54,461 nucleotides of DNA from the NCBI RefSeq assembly GCF_022513565.1, contig NZ_JAKWBE010000041.1, positions 1 through 54,461 of the forward strand. The letters are read 5' to 3'. A program made the position numbers and the translations under genes. Origin of the DNA: Streptomyces gilvus (GTDB lineage: Bacteria; Actinomycetota; Actinomycetes; Streptomycetales; Streptomycetaceae). The notes below the pieces were generated by a model that saw only the letters and a list, made by a program, of their open reading frames with translations, made no database searches and had not been told where the DNA came from. Position 1 is the first letter of the stretch; every line of letters begins with the position of its first letter. Positions 47,810 to 54,461 of the stretch are shown here, one piece after another.

Positions 47810-49867
47810 ATGTTCCAGCTTCCTCGCCGAGTCCTCTTCGGCGCCGCCTACTACCACGAGTACCAGCCCCACGAGCGGCTCAAGGACGACCTCGACCTGA
47901 TGGCCGAGGCACGCTTCACGGTCATCCGGGTCGGCGAATCGGTGTGGTCGACCTGGGAGCCGGAGAACGGACGGTTCGACCTGGACTGGCTGCAGCCGGT
48001 GCTCGACGGCGCGCACGAGCGGGGCATCTCGGTGATCCTGGGCACGCCGACGTACGCCGTGCCGCCGTGGCTGGCCCGCCAGTACCCGGAGATCGCCGGG
48101 GAGGCACGCACGGGTGAGCGCATCGGCTGGGGCGCCCGCCAGGAGGTCGACATCACCCACCCGGCGTTCCGCTTCCACGCCGAACGGATCATCCGCAAGG
48201 TCGTCGCACGGTACGCCGACCACCCGGCCGTGATCGGCTTCCAGGTCGACAACGAACCGGGCCTGCATCTCCTGCACAACCACGGCGTGTTCCAGCGCTT
48301 CACCGACGAACTCCGCGTGCGGTACGGCGATGTGGAGACCCTCAACCGGGAGTGGGGGCTGGTCTACTGGTCGCACCGGCTGTCCACCTGGGCCGACCTG
48401 TGGCGGCCGGACGGCAACGTCCAGCCGCAGTACGACCTCGCCTGGCGCCGCTTCCAGGCCCGTCTGGTCACGGAGTTCATCGCCTGGCAGGCCGACATCG
48501 TCCGCGAGTACGCCCGCCCCGGCCAGTTCGTCACCACGTGCATCTCCTACGACCGTCCGGGCGTGGAGGACGACCGGCTCACCGAACGCCTCGACGTCAC
48601 GGCCGGCAACCCCTACTACACGATGCAGGACGCCCTCGCCCTGCCCGACCGGTCCCGTTCAGGCCAGGACTGGACGACCAACGGCACCTGGGCCCTCTAC
48701 CGCAGCGCCGACCGCATGTACTCCTCCCGTCAGGAGCCCTTCCTGGTGACGGAGACCGACGCGCAGGCCATCGGCTATCCCTGGAACAACCGGCCCGCAT
48801 ACGACGGCCAGTGGCGCCAGGCCGCCTGGGCGCTGATCTCACGCGGTGCCTCGATGATCGAGTACTGGCACTGGCACACCCTGCACTTCGGCGCCGAGAC
48901 CTACTGGGGCGGCATCCTCCCGCACAACGGCCGGCCGAGCCGGGTCTACCGTGAACTGGCCGCTCTCGGCGCCGAGTTGGAGAAGGCCGGGGACCTGGTG
49001 GCCCAGCTGACCCCGGACGCCGACATCGCCTTCCTCTACGACGGCCCCAGCAAATGGGCGTTGCAGGGGCAGCCGCCCCTCGCCGACGCGGACGGCGGCC
49101 CGGACGCCCGCTCGTACGAGAGGATCTTCGACGCCTTCTACCGGGGCGCCTTCGACGCGGGCCTGCAGTCCCGCATCCTGCACCCGGGCCAACTCGCCGA
49201 CGCCGACCTGCCTCCCGTCCTGGTGGTCCCCGCCTACTACGCGGCCGACGACGCGGTCCTCGACCGTCTTGGAGCCTACGCCGAGCGGGGCGGCCACCTT
49301 CTGCTCGGTCCCCGCACCGCCTACGCCGATCACGAGGCCCGGGCCCACACCGACGCCCAGCCCGCGCGTCTGGCGGACGCGGCCGGGGTGACGTACGACG
49401 AGTTCAGCAACCTCGCCGGACCCCTCCCGGTCACCGGCACCGCCACCCTCGCCCTCCCGCCGGAGGCCCACGCCCTGCACTGGGCGGACGGTCTGCGCCC
49501 GCAGGGCGCCGAGGAACTGGCCGCGTACGTCCACCCGCACTTCGGCCGCTGGCCCGCGGTCACCACGCACCCGCACGGCAAGGGCCGCGTCACCTACGTC
49601 GGCACGGTCCCGGACCCGGCCTTCGCCCGCGCCCTGCTCGACTGGACCGCCCCGGCCGGCTCCTGGCGCCCCGCCCACCCGAGCGTCACCTCGACCACGG
49701 CCACCGCCCCCGACGGCCGCCGGGTCCGCTTCCTGCACAACTGGTCGTGGGAGCCGGTGTCCGTGCCCGTCCCCGGTCCCCTGCGGGACGTGCTGTCGGA
49801 CACCGGCACCGTGTACGACGACGGCGTGCCGCTGGGGCCCTGGGACGTGAAGGTGCTCGAGGAGTAA
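47810..49867 (+). CDS. GH42 beta-galactosidase
   Basis: A 685-residue glycoside hydrolase of family 42. The TIM-barrel catalytic domain (1-390) has the acid/base Glu149 in FQVDNEPG and the nucleophile Glu315 in VTETDAQ. A trimerisation domain (about 390-600) and a small C-terminal beta domain follow. Cytoplasmic; no signal peptide. It hydrolyses beta-galactosides or alpha-L-arabinosides taken up by a transporter, but the adjacent transporter genes are deleted. ATG 47810 has GGAGAAGG directly upstream. The LacI-type regulator lies upstream in the same direction. Confidence 0.93.
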   Translation: MFQLPRRVLFGAAYYHEYQPHERLKDDLDLMAEARFTVIRVGESVWSTWEPENGRFDLDWLQPVLDGAHERGISVILGTPTYAVPPWLARQYPEIAGEARTGERIGWGARQEVDITHPAFRFHAERIIRKVVARYADHPAVIGFQVDNEPGLHLLHNHGVFQRFTDELRVRYGDVETLNREWGLVYWSHRLSTWADLWRPDGNVQPQYDLAWRRFQARLVTEFIAWQADIVREYARPGQFVTTCISYDRPGVEDDRLTERLDVTAGNPYYTMQDALALPDRSRSGQDWTTNGTWALYRSADRMYSSRQEPFLVTETDAQAIGYPWNNRPAYDGQWRQAAWALISRGASMIEYWHWHTLHFGAETYWGGILPHNGRPSRVYRELAALGAELEKAGDLVAQLTPDADIAFLYDGPSKWALQGQPPLADADGGPDARSYERIFDAFYRGAFDAGLQSRILHPGQLADADLPPVLVVPAYYAADDAVLDRLGAYAERGGHLLLGPRTAYADHEARAHTDAQPARLADAAGVTYDEFSNLAGPLPVTGTATLALPPEAHALHWADGLRPQGAEELAAYVHPHFGRWPAVTTHPHGKGRVTYVGTVPDPAFARALLDWTAPAGSWRPAHPSVTSTTATAPDGRRVRFLHNWSWEPVSVPVPGPLRDVLSDTGTVYDDGVPLGPWDVKVLEE

Positions 49868-49901
49868 CGGCGGCACCGGCCGGAGTCATCTGCCCCGGTC
49901 C

Positions 49902-49948
49902 TGTAAAGGTTTCCTTGACAAGGAGTGGCTGTCAAGGAAGCCTTTACA
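49902..49948. promoter_or_regulatory. 19-bp inverted repeat at the start of the HTH/DUF3887-like gene
   Basis: TGTAAAGGTTTCCTTGACA and TGTCAAGGAAGCCTTTACA pair with one mismatch around a 9-base loop (AGGAGTGGC). The right arm ends one base before the GTG start, so either the DNA palindrome is an operator over the promoter, or the RNA hairpin would hide the ribosome site. It may also end the GH42 transcript. Confidence 0.8.
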
Positions 49949-49949
49949 T

Positions 49950-50579
49950 GTGCCCGATTCCTCTCCGAGTCTCGCCGACCTGAGCGCCCTGCTGGCCGAA
50001 CAGTCGACCGTTCTCGCTCAAGCGGTGGGCAGCCCGCTGACGGCGCCGGACTATCTCGAACTGGTCCGGCGCTCCCAGGGCGTCGACGCACTCGCGGAAC
50101 AGGTGCTCAAGCTGTGCGTTCAGCAGTCGCGGGACGCCGGCCACACCTGGCAGGAGATCGGGGACCTGCTCGGTGTCACCCGCCAGGCCGCCTTTCAGCG
50201 GTTCGGCAAGCCCATCGACCCCCGGACGGGAGAACCCATGGACAAGACGGTGACCATGACGGACGCCGCGGAGCGTGCCCGCGGCATCGTCGAGGACGTC
50301 CTGGAAGGCCGGATGGACGAGGCCCGACGCTCGTTCAACGACCAGGTGCTGGCCGCGTTCACCGACGAGGTGCGGGGTGACGGCCTCGCCACCGTCGCCG
50401 GTCTGGTCGGCGCGTTCGAGGGCTTCGGCACGGGCGAACCGTTCGTCCGGCGCATCGGCGACCACACGGTCGTCGACATCCCGCTGTGCTACGAGGCAGG
50501 CGACATGAAGGCCCGGGTCGCCTTCGACACGGACGAGAAGGTCGCCGGGATGTTCATCCTCGCGCCCGAGACCCCGTAG
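49950..50579 (+). CDS. HTH protein with DUF3887-like C-terminal domain
   Basis: A 209-residue protein. The helix-turn-helix HTWQEIGDLLGVTRQAAFQR is at about 65-84, and a C-terminal domain of about 105 residues (EDVLEGRMDEARRSFNDQVL onward, to VAFDTDEKVAGMFILAP) resembles DUF3887-type folds that occur in lipid- or penicillin-binding contexts. The pairing of a DNA-binding part with such a domain is found in Streptomyces; the ligand is unknown. GTG 49950 lies directly after the 19-bp inverted repeat, and no clear ribosome site lies outside the repeat. Confidence 0.78.
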   Translation: MPDSSPSLADLSALLAEQSTVLAQAVGSPLTAPDYLELVRRSQGVDALAEQVLKLCVQQSRDAGHTWQEIGDLLGVTRQAAFQRFGKPIDPRTGEPMDKTVTMTDAAERARGIVEDVLEGRMDEARRSFNDQVLAAFTDEVRGDGLATVAGLVGAFEGFGTGEPFVRRIGDHTVVDIPLCYEAGDMKARVAFDTDEKVAGMFILAPETP

Positions 50580-50589
50580 TCGGCGATCC

Positions 50590-50805
50590 ATGTCCACCGA
50601 GCTTCTTGCGTCCGCGCCGCCCTCGCCGTGGGTCGCGATCGGACCGCTGATCGCGCTCGTCCCCGCTGTTCTCTGCATGATCGACGTCGCCCGGCATCCC
50701 GACACCCGGAACCTGACTCCCCAGGCCTGGCTGGCCCTCTGCGCGTTCGGCAACGTCCTCGGGCTCATCGCGTACCTGCGGTTCGGCCGCAGCGGGAACC
50801 GATAG
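50590..50805 (+). CDS. PLDc_N-domain-like small membrane protein
   Basis: A 71-residue protein with two hydrophobic segments (WVAIGPLIALVPAVLCMIDV and AWLALCAFGNVLGLIAYLRF) separated by a polar turn (ARHPDTRNLTPQ), the pattern of the cardiolipin-synthase N-terminal membrane domain found alone. The consensus end (G-x-x-x-Y-L-x-x-G-R) is present (LGLIAYLRFGRSG). ATG 50590 lies 10 bases after the HTH gene stop, so co-transcription is likely. Confidence 0.82.
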   Translation: MSTELLASAPPSPWVAIGPLIALVPAVLCMIDVARHPDTRNLTPQAWLALCAFGNVLGLIAYLRFGRSGNR

Positions 50806-51105
50806 GCGCCGGTGCTCGCGACGCCTCGCCGGAGGTGACGCGCGCCGGAGAAGACCGTCGCCCTGGGGCGGGCCGACCACGTAGTGGCCGGCCCGCCCCA
50901 GGGCGACGGCCTGCCCGAAACACTCCTTCCAGGCCGACGGCTTCCTCGCCCGCCGGCCCGGAGGCCATCGACTCGGGGCCGGTTCCGGGTGTGCACACGG
51001 TGCCGTGCCGACTGGTCGTACGGGAGTCCACGTGAGGTTTCGCCCTCGGTGCGGGGGAGCCGACGTGCGGCTCCGGTGAGGTCCGCGGAATCGGGCTTTG
51101 CATGA
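50806..51105. other. 300-base gap before argG
   Basis: Contains the 21-bp inverted repeat at 50855-50909 and nothing I would call a gene. Open frames on both strands cross it but are GC-driven and lack ribosome sites. Confidence 0.55.
50855..50909. terminator. Large perfect hairpin (21-bp arms)
   Basis: The arm at 50855-50875 (CCGTCGCCCTGGGGCGGGCC, then G) and the arm at 50889-50909 are exact reverse complements around a 13-base loop (ACCACGTAGTGGC) that itself can pair (CCAC/GTGG). It lies about 50 bases after the PLDc_N-like gene. A strong transcription terminator is the simplest reading; a recombination remnant is possible. Confidence 0.6.
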
Positions 51106-51124
51106 CCATGCGAGTTGATGCATA
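51106..51124. promoter_or_regulatory. ARG box of argG
   Basis: CCATGC-GAGTTGA-TGCATA resembles the Streptomyces ARG-box consensus (CCATGC near TGCATA) bound by the arginine repressor ArgR. It lies 8 bases before the argG ATG, overlapping the expected transcription start. Confidence 0.6.
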
Positions 51125-51132
51125 CTCTTGCT

Positions 51133-52587
51133 ATGTCCAAGGTCCTCACCTCCCTTCCCGCCGGCGAGCGCGTCGGCATCGCCTTCTCCGGCGGCCTCGA
51201 CACCTCGGTCGCGGTCGCGTGGATGCGCGACAAGGGCGCCGTCCCCTGCACCTACACCGCCGACATCGGTCAGTACGACGAACCCGACATCGCCTCGGTG
51301 CCCGGGCGTGCGAAGACCTACGGTGCCGAGATCGCGCGCCTGGTCGACTGCCGCGCCGCGCTGGTCGAGGAGGGCCTGGCCGCGCTGACCTGCGGCGCGT
51401 TCCACATCCGCTCCGGCGGCCGCGCCTACTTCAACACCACGCCGCTCGGCCGCGCCGTCACCGGCACGCTGCTGGTGCGGGCGATGCTCGAGGACAACGT
51501 CCAGATCTGGGGCGACGGCTCGACCTACAAGGGCAACGACATCGAGCGGTTCTACCGCTACGGCCTGCTGGCCAACCCGAACCTGCGGATCTACAAGCCC
51601 TGGCTCGACGCGGACTTCGTGACCGAGCTCGGCGGCCGCAAGGAGATGTCGGAGTGGCTGCTCGCCCATGAGCTGCCCTACCGGGCGAGCACCGAGAAGG
51701 CCTACTCCACGGACGCCAACATCTGGGGCGCCACCCACGAGGCCAAGACCCTGGAGCACCTGGACACCGGCGTCGAGACCGTCGAGCCCATCATGGGCGT
51801 CCGGTTCTGGGACCCGGCCGTGGAGATCGCCCCCGAGGACGTGACGATCGGCTTCGACCAGGGCCGCCCGGTGACGATCAACGGCAAGGAGTTCGCCACC
51901 GCCGTCGACCTGGTGATGGAGGCCAACGCCATCGGCGGCCGCCACGGCCTGGGCATGTCCGACCAGATCGAGAACCGGATCATCGAGGCCAAGAGCCGCG
52001 GCATCTACGAGGCCCCCGGCATGGCCCTGCTGCACGCCGCCTACGAGCGCCTGGTCAACGCCATCCACAACGAGGACACCCTCGCCCAGTACCACAACGA
52101 GGGCCGTCGCCTCGGCCGGCTGATGTACGAGGGCCGCTGGCTGGACCCGCAGGCGCTGATGATCCGTGAGTCGCTGCAGCGCTGGGTCGGCTCGGCGATC
52201 ACCGGCGAGGTCACCCTGCGGCTGCGGCGCGGCGAGGACTACTCGATCCTCGACACCACGGGCCCGGCGTTCAGCTACCACCCCGACAAGCTGTCGATGG
52301 AGCGCACCGAGGACTCCGCGTTCGGCCCGGTCGACCGGATCGGCCAGCTGACCATGCGCAACCTCGACATCGCCGACTCGCGCGCCAAGCTGGAGCAGTA
52401 CGTCGGCCTCGGCCTGATCGGCACCGGCAGCCCCACCATCGGCGCCTCCCAGGCCGCCGCGACCGGGCTCATCGGCACCATGCCCGAGCTGCCCGAGGGC
52501 GGCGCCGAGGCCATCGCCTCCCGCGGCGAGGTCTCGGAGGAGGACGCGCTGCTGGACCGCGCGGCCATGGAGTCCGGCACGGACTGA
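51133..52587 (+). CDS. argG: Argininosuccinate synthase
   Basis: A 484-residue enzyme joining citrulline and aspartate with ATP in arginine biosynthesis. The PP-loop AFSGGLDTSVAVAWM is near the N-terminus and citrulline/aspartate-binding regions continue through TYKGNDIERFYRYG and HGLGMSDQIENRIIEAKSRG. It belongs to the longer (E. coli-like, ~450 residue) class, here with an extra C-terminal tail. ATG 51133 has no Shine-Dalgarno; with the ARG box 8 bases upstream it may be translated from a very short or leaderless mRNA. A strong terminator follows. Confidence 0.96.
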   Translation: MSKVLTSLPAGERVGIAFSGGLDTSVAVAWMRDKGAVPCTYTADIGQYDEPDIASVPGRAKTYGAEIARLVDCRAALVEEGLAALTCGAFHIRSGGRAYFNTTPLGRAVTGTLLVRAMLEDNVQIWGDGSTYKGNDIERFYRYGLLANPNLRIYKPWLDADFVTELGGRKEMSEWLLAHELPYRASTEKAYSTDANIWGATHEAKTLEHLDTGVETVEPIMGVRFWDPAVEIAPEDVTIGFDQGRPVTINGKEFATAVDLVMEANAIGGRHGLGMSDQIENRIIEAKSRGIYEAPGMALLHAAYERLVNAIHNEDTLAQYHNEGRRLGRLMYEGRWLDPQALMIRESLQRWVGSAITGEVTLRLRRGEDYSILDTTGPAFSYHPDKLSMERTEDSAFGPVDRIGQLTMRNLDIADSRAKLEQYVGLGLIGTGSPTIGASQAAATGLIGTMPELPEGGAEAIASRGEVSEEDALLDRAAMESGTD

Positions 52588-52605
52588 GCCGGACAGCAGG
52601 ACAGG

Positions 52606-52635
52606 GGATGCCGGGTCGTCACCGACCCGGCATCC
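52606..52635. terminator. Terminator between argG and the XRE gene
   Basis: GGATGCCGGGTCG-TCAC-CGACCCGGCATCC is a perfect 13-bp stem with a 4-base loop, 18 bases past the argG stop and just before the end of the convergent XRE-type gene. It can serve both directions. Confidence 0.88.
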
Positions 52636-52639
52636 GTCT

Positions 52640-53485
52640 TCAGGGCCTCTCGACCAGGTTCTGGGTGCCGAGGACCGAGATCAGGCGCAGCTTCTCGGCC
52701 GCCTCGGTGCCCGGCTCGGCCGAGTAGACGAGGATGTGGAGGTCGTTCCCCTCCACCCTGAGCAGATCGCAGTCCAGGGTCAGCGACCCCGCCTGCGGAT
52801 GGTCGATCGTCTTGTGGGAGGCGTCCAGCCGGCCCACCACCCCCGCGTCCCACAGCTCGGCGAACCGCTCGCTCCGGCCACGCAACTCGGCGATCATCCG
52901 CCGCAGTTGACGGTCGGCGGGGTACCGCGCGGCGGTCGCCCGCAGTTCGGCGACCATGCCGATCTCGAAGGCGCGGCGCTCTTCCGGGGTGTGCCGCACC
53001 CGGGTCGGCGCCCCGGTGAAGGCACGCCACACGCCGTTGCGTTCGAAACCGCGCAGGCCGGACTGATCGCCCATCAGCGCCGCGTGCATCGGGTTGGCCA
53101 CCAGCAGGTTCATCGCGGCGTCGGAGACACCGACAGGCGTGTCCCCGAGCCGGTCCATCAGGCGCTGCACGCTCGGGGTGAGGAACGCCGGCACCACCTC
53201 CGGACCCGGCGGCACCAGCTCCGCCAGCCGGAACAGATACGCCCGCTCGTCCGCCGACAGCCTCAGCGCCCGCGCCAGCGCCTCGACGACCTGCGCGGAG
53301 GGGTTCGTCGCACGGCCCTGTTCGAGCCGGGTGATGTAGTCCGCCGAGATCCCGGCCAGCAGGGCCAGCTCCTCGCGCCGCAGCCCGGCCGCACGCCGAT
53401 GCCCGCCGGTGGGCAGTCCGGCCGCGTCCGGGGCGACCCGGTCGCGCCAGCGCCTGAGCGCCTGTCCGAGTTCCGTCGCCGTCAT
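52640..53485 (-). CDS. XRE-family regulator with MmyB-like ligand domain
   Basis: A 281-residue regulator. The N-terminal XRE helix-turn-helix is LRREELALLAGISADYITRL (about 36-55) with EQGRATNPSAQVVEALARAL. The C-terminal MmyB-like PAS-type domain (about 100-270) contains VSDAAMNLLVANPMHAALMG, HPQAGSLTLDCDLL and a terminal LRLISVLGTQNLVERP. Such regulators commonly sit next to, and control, a short-chain dehydrogenase, as here. ATG 53485. Three 15-bp repeats lie in the divergent gap as likely binding sites. Confidence 0.92.
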   Translation of the reverse strand: MTATELGQALRRWRDRVAPDAAGLPTGGHRRAAGLRREELALLAGISADYITRLEQGRATNPSAQVVEALARALRLSADERAYLFRLAELVPPGPEVVPAFLTPSVQRLMDRLGDTPVGVSDAAMNLLVANPMHAALMGDQSGLRGFERNGVWRAFTGAPTRVRHTPEERRAFEIGMVAELRATAARYPADRQLRRMIAELRGRSERFAELWDAGVVGRLDASHKTIDHPQAGSLTLDCDLLRVEGNDLHILVYSAEPGTEAAEKLRLISVLGTQNLVERP

Positions 53486-53522
53486 GCCACCCAGTGAACA
53501 CCGTCGGCCGTACCTGTGCCTG

Positions 53523-53567
53523 GTACCGGCAGTCCCCGTACCGGCAGTCCCAGTACCGCCAGTCCCA
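53523..53567. repeat. Three 15-bp tandem repeats in the XRE-SDR gap
   Basis: GTACCGGCAGTCCCC, GTACCGGCAGTCCCA and GTACCGCCAGTCCCA lie end to end at 53523-53567, with a partial GTACCTG before them. Iteron-like, 1.5 helical turns per unit. They sit between the divergent XRE and SDR genes and may be the regulator's sites. Confidence 0.8.
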
Positions 53568-53618
53568 GGAAGAAGGGTCTTCTGGCTGACCCCGCCCTGC
53601 CGGCGGACAGTGGACGGC

Positions 53619-54281
53619 ATGACGACAACACTCATCACCGGAGCGAACAAGGGTCTCGGCTTCGAGACCGCCCGCAGGCTCGTCGCAGCGGGCCACACCG
53701 TGTACGTCGGCGCCCGGTTCGTCCAGCTCGACGTCACCGACGACGCCTCCGTGAACGCCGCCGCCAAGACGATCGAGGCCGACGGCGGACTCGATGTGCT
53801 GATCAACAACGCCGGCATGGAGACCCGGACCGAGGACAACAGCGTGCCGGTCCCGTCGACCGTCACCGCCGACCACATGCGCACCACGTTCGAGACCAAC
53901 GTCTTCGGCGTCGTCCGGGTCCTGCACGCGTTCCTGCCGTTGCTGGAACGCTCGGCCGCGCCGGTCGTGGTCAACGTCAGCAGCGGACTCGCGTCGCTGA
54001 CCTACCTCTCCGACCCGGAGCACCCCGCCCACTTCTATCCCGGCGTCGCCTATCCGACCTCCAAGACCGCGCTCAACATGCTCACCGTGCAGTTCGCCAA
54101 GGCGTTCCCGAAGATGCGCATCAACTCCGTGGAACCGGGCTTCACCAAGACGGACCTGAACGGCAACACGGGCACGCAGACCGTCGAGGAGGGCGCCGAG
54201 ATCATCGTGCGGATGGCGCAGACCGGCCCCGACGGCCCGACCGGCGGCTACTTCGACGTCAACGGGCGCCTGCCCTGGTGA
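53619..54281 (+). CDS. Short-chain dehydrogenase/reductase, with probable small internal deletion
   Basis: A 220-residue SDR. The cofactor motif TGANKGLG is at 7-14, NNAG follows DVLI, the catalytic Ser lies in VNVSSG, and YPTSK supplies the catalytic Tyr and Lys. Relatives read VYVGAR, about 15-20 residues, GARFVQLDV; here VYVGARFVQLDV joins directly, as if a segment between two GAR codon triplets were lost. The missing piece would include the helix that reads the NADP phosphate. The frame is intact. ATG 53619. Divergent partner of the XRE regulator. Confidence 0.88.
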   Translation: MTTTLITGANKGLGFETARRLVAAGHTVYVGARFVQLDVTDDASVNAAAKTIEADGGLDVLINNAGMETRTEDNSVPVPSTVTADHMRTTFETNVFGVVRVLHAFLPLLERSAAPVVVNVSSGLASLTYLSDPEHPAHFYPGVAYPTSKTALNMLTVQFAKAFPKMRINSVEPGFTKTDLNGNTGTQTVEEGAEIIVRMAQTGPDGPTGGYFDVNGRLPW

Positions 54282-54321
54282 TCGCACGGATGAACCGGCC
54301 ATGGCGGCCATGGCGGCCATA

Positions 54322-54357
54322 GCTGCCCAGGTCGTCCTGACGCCTGGCCCGGGCAGC
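54322..54357. terminator. Possible terminator between SDR and etfA
   Basis: GCTGCCC-AGG and CCT-(GGCCC)-GGGCAGC pair around an 11-base loop between the convergent SDR and etfA genes. The stem has a bulge. Confidence 0.4.
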
Positions 54358-54367
54358 CTGAACGGCG

Positions 54368-54461
54368 TTACCCCTTGCGGGTGTTGATCTCCTCGGTGAG
54401 CTGGGGGACGACGTCGAAGAGGTCGCCGACCACGCCGTAGTCGACCAGGTCGAAGATCGGG
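54368..54461 (-). CDS. etfA: Electron transfer flavoprotein alpha subunit, C-terminus (partial)
   Basis: The minus strand reads PIFDLVDYGVVGDLFDVVPQ then LTEEINTRKG*. This is the conserved FAD-domain end of EtfA (DLVDYGVVGDLFDVVP). The gene enters from the right edge; only the last 30 codons are visible. It passes electrons from acyl-CoA and other dehydrogenases to the respiratory chain together with EtfB. Confidence 0.87.
   Translation of the reverse strand, partial: PIFDLVDYGVVGDLFDVVPQLTEEINTRKG

Noticed and set aside
54299..54320. Repeated catggcggc units after the SDR gene
   Set aside because: Only about 2.4 copies of a 9-bp unit, with no context suggesting function.
1..54461. CRISPR arrays, tRNA or rRNA genes, integrase or transposase genes, attachment sites, NRPS/PKS modules
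   Set aside because: Looked for and not seen: no regularly spaced repeat array, no cloverleaf or rRNA core I recognise, and no recombinase or assembly-line domains among the open frames.

Overview
The window is very GC-rich actinobacterial chromosome, almost certainly Streptomyces or a close relative. The third-codon GC bias, GTG starts, GTGA/ATGA stop-start overlaps, Tat-exported proteins, SpoIIE-type phosphatases, an STAS-ANTAR regulator, a DUF6629-type membrane protein and an ARG-box-preceded argG all point that way. The genus is inferred. I saw no rRNA, tRNA, CRISPR array, prophage or intact insertion sequence.

Layout, left to right. 0-2 kb: a glycerol facilitator and a coiled-coil protein. 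2.1-5.7 kb: a sulfane-sulfur island (MBL-rhodanese, rhodanese, TauE exporter, CstR-like repressor, membrane rhodanese) with three near-identical ATACCCC/GGGGTAT operators. 5.7-10.2 kb: an exported phosphoesterase and efeO-efeB iron uptake without efeU. 10.5-12.4 kb: hydroxyquinol dioxygenase and maleylacetate reductase. 12.5-14.7 kb: pirin among three truncated genes. 14.8-18.6 kb: a drug-type ABC exporter with a two-component system. 18.7-23.6 kb: LysR, MFS and alcohol dehydrogenase fragments among VOC, NAD kinase, small proteins and an SGNH hydrolase. 23.7-28.3 kb: a sugar-acid cluster (ThuA, Gfo/Idh, TauE, broken GntP permease, glucarate dehydratase). 28.5-36.7 kb: FAD oxidoreductase, VOC/AraC pair, a 968-residue PAS-GAF-SpoIIE-ATPase regulator, orphan RutA and a Tat-exported sugar-binding-type protein behind a LacI-type operator. 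36.8-41.8 kb: TetR/beta-hydroxyacid dehydrogenase pair, decayed SGNH copy, PadR, ATPase, MarR and cyclase-like fragments, CBS protein. 41.8-46 kb: a hypothetical protein, small membrane protein, phosphoribosyltransferase, winged-helix regulator, STAS-ANTAR, fructosamine kinase. 46-49.9 kb: LacI regulator, a fused ABC-transporter scar and GH42 beta-galactosidase. 49.9-54.5 kb: HTH protein behind a 19-bp inverted repeat, PLDc_N-like peptide, argG, XRE/SDR pair, and the end of etfA.

The strongest window-wide signal is the number of deletion scars. At least ten genes keep a recognisable N- or C-terminal part but have lost tens to hundreds of codons, while neighbouring genes and even operators stay intact. 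Transporters and regulators are the main victims: a sugar ABC system, a GntP permease, an MFS protein, and TetR, ArsR, LysR and MarR regulators. This looks like a lineage shedding accessory functions by clean internal deletions rather than by IS insertion. The second theme is small regulator-operator modules with near-perfect palindromes next to their regulators (CstR, LacI, TetR, PadR), or left behind without one (pirin, the glucarate cluster, the Tat-exported protein).
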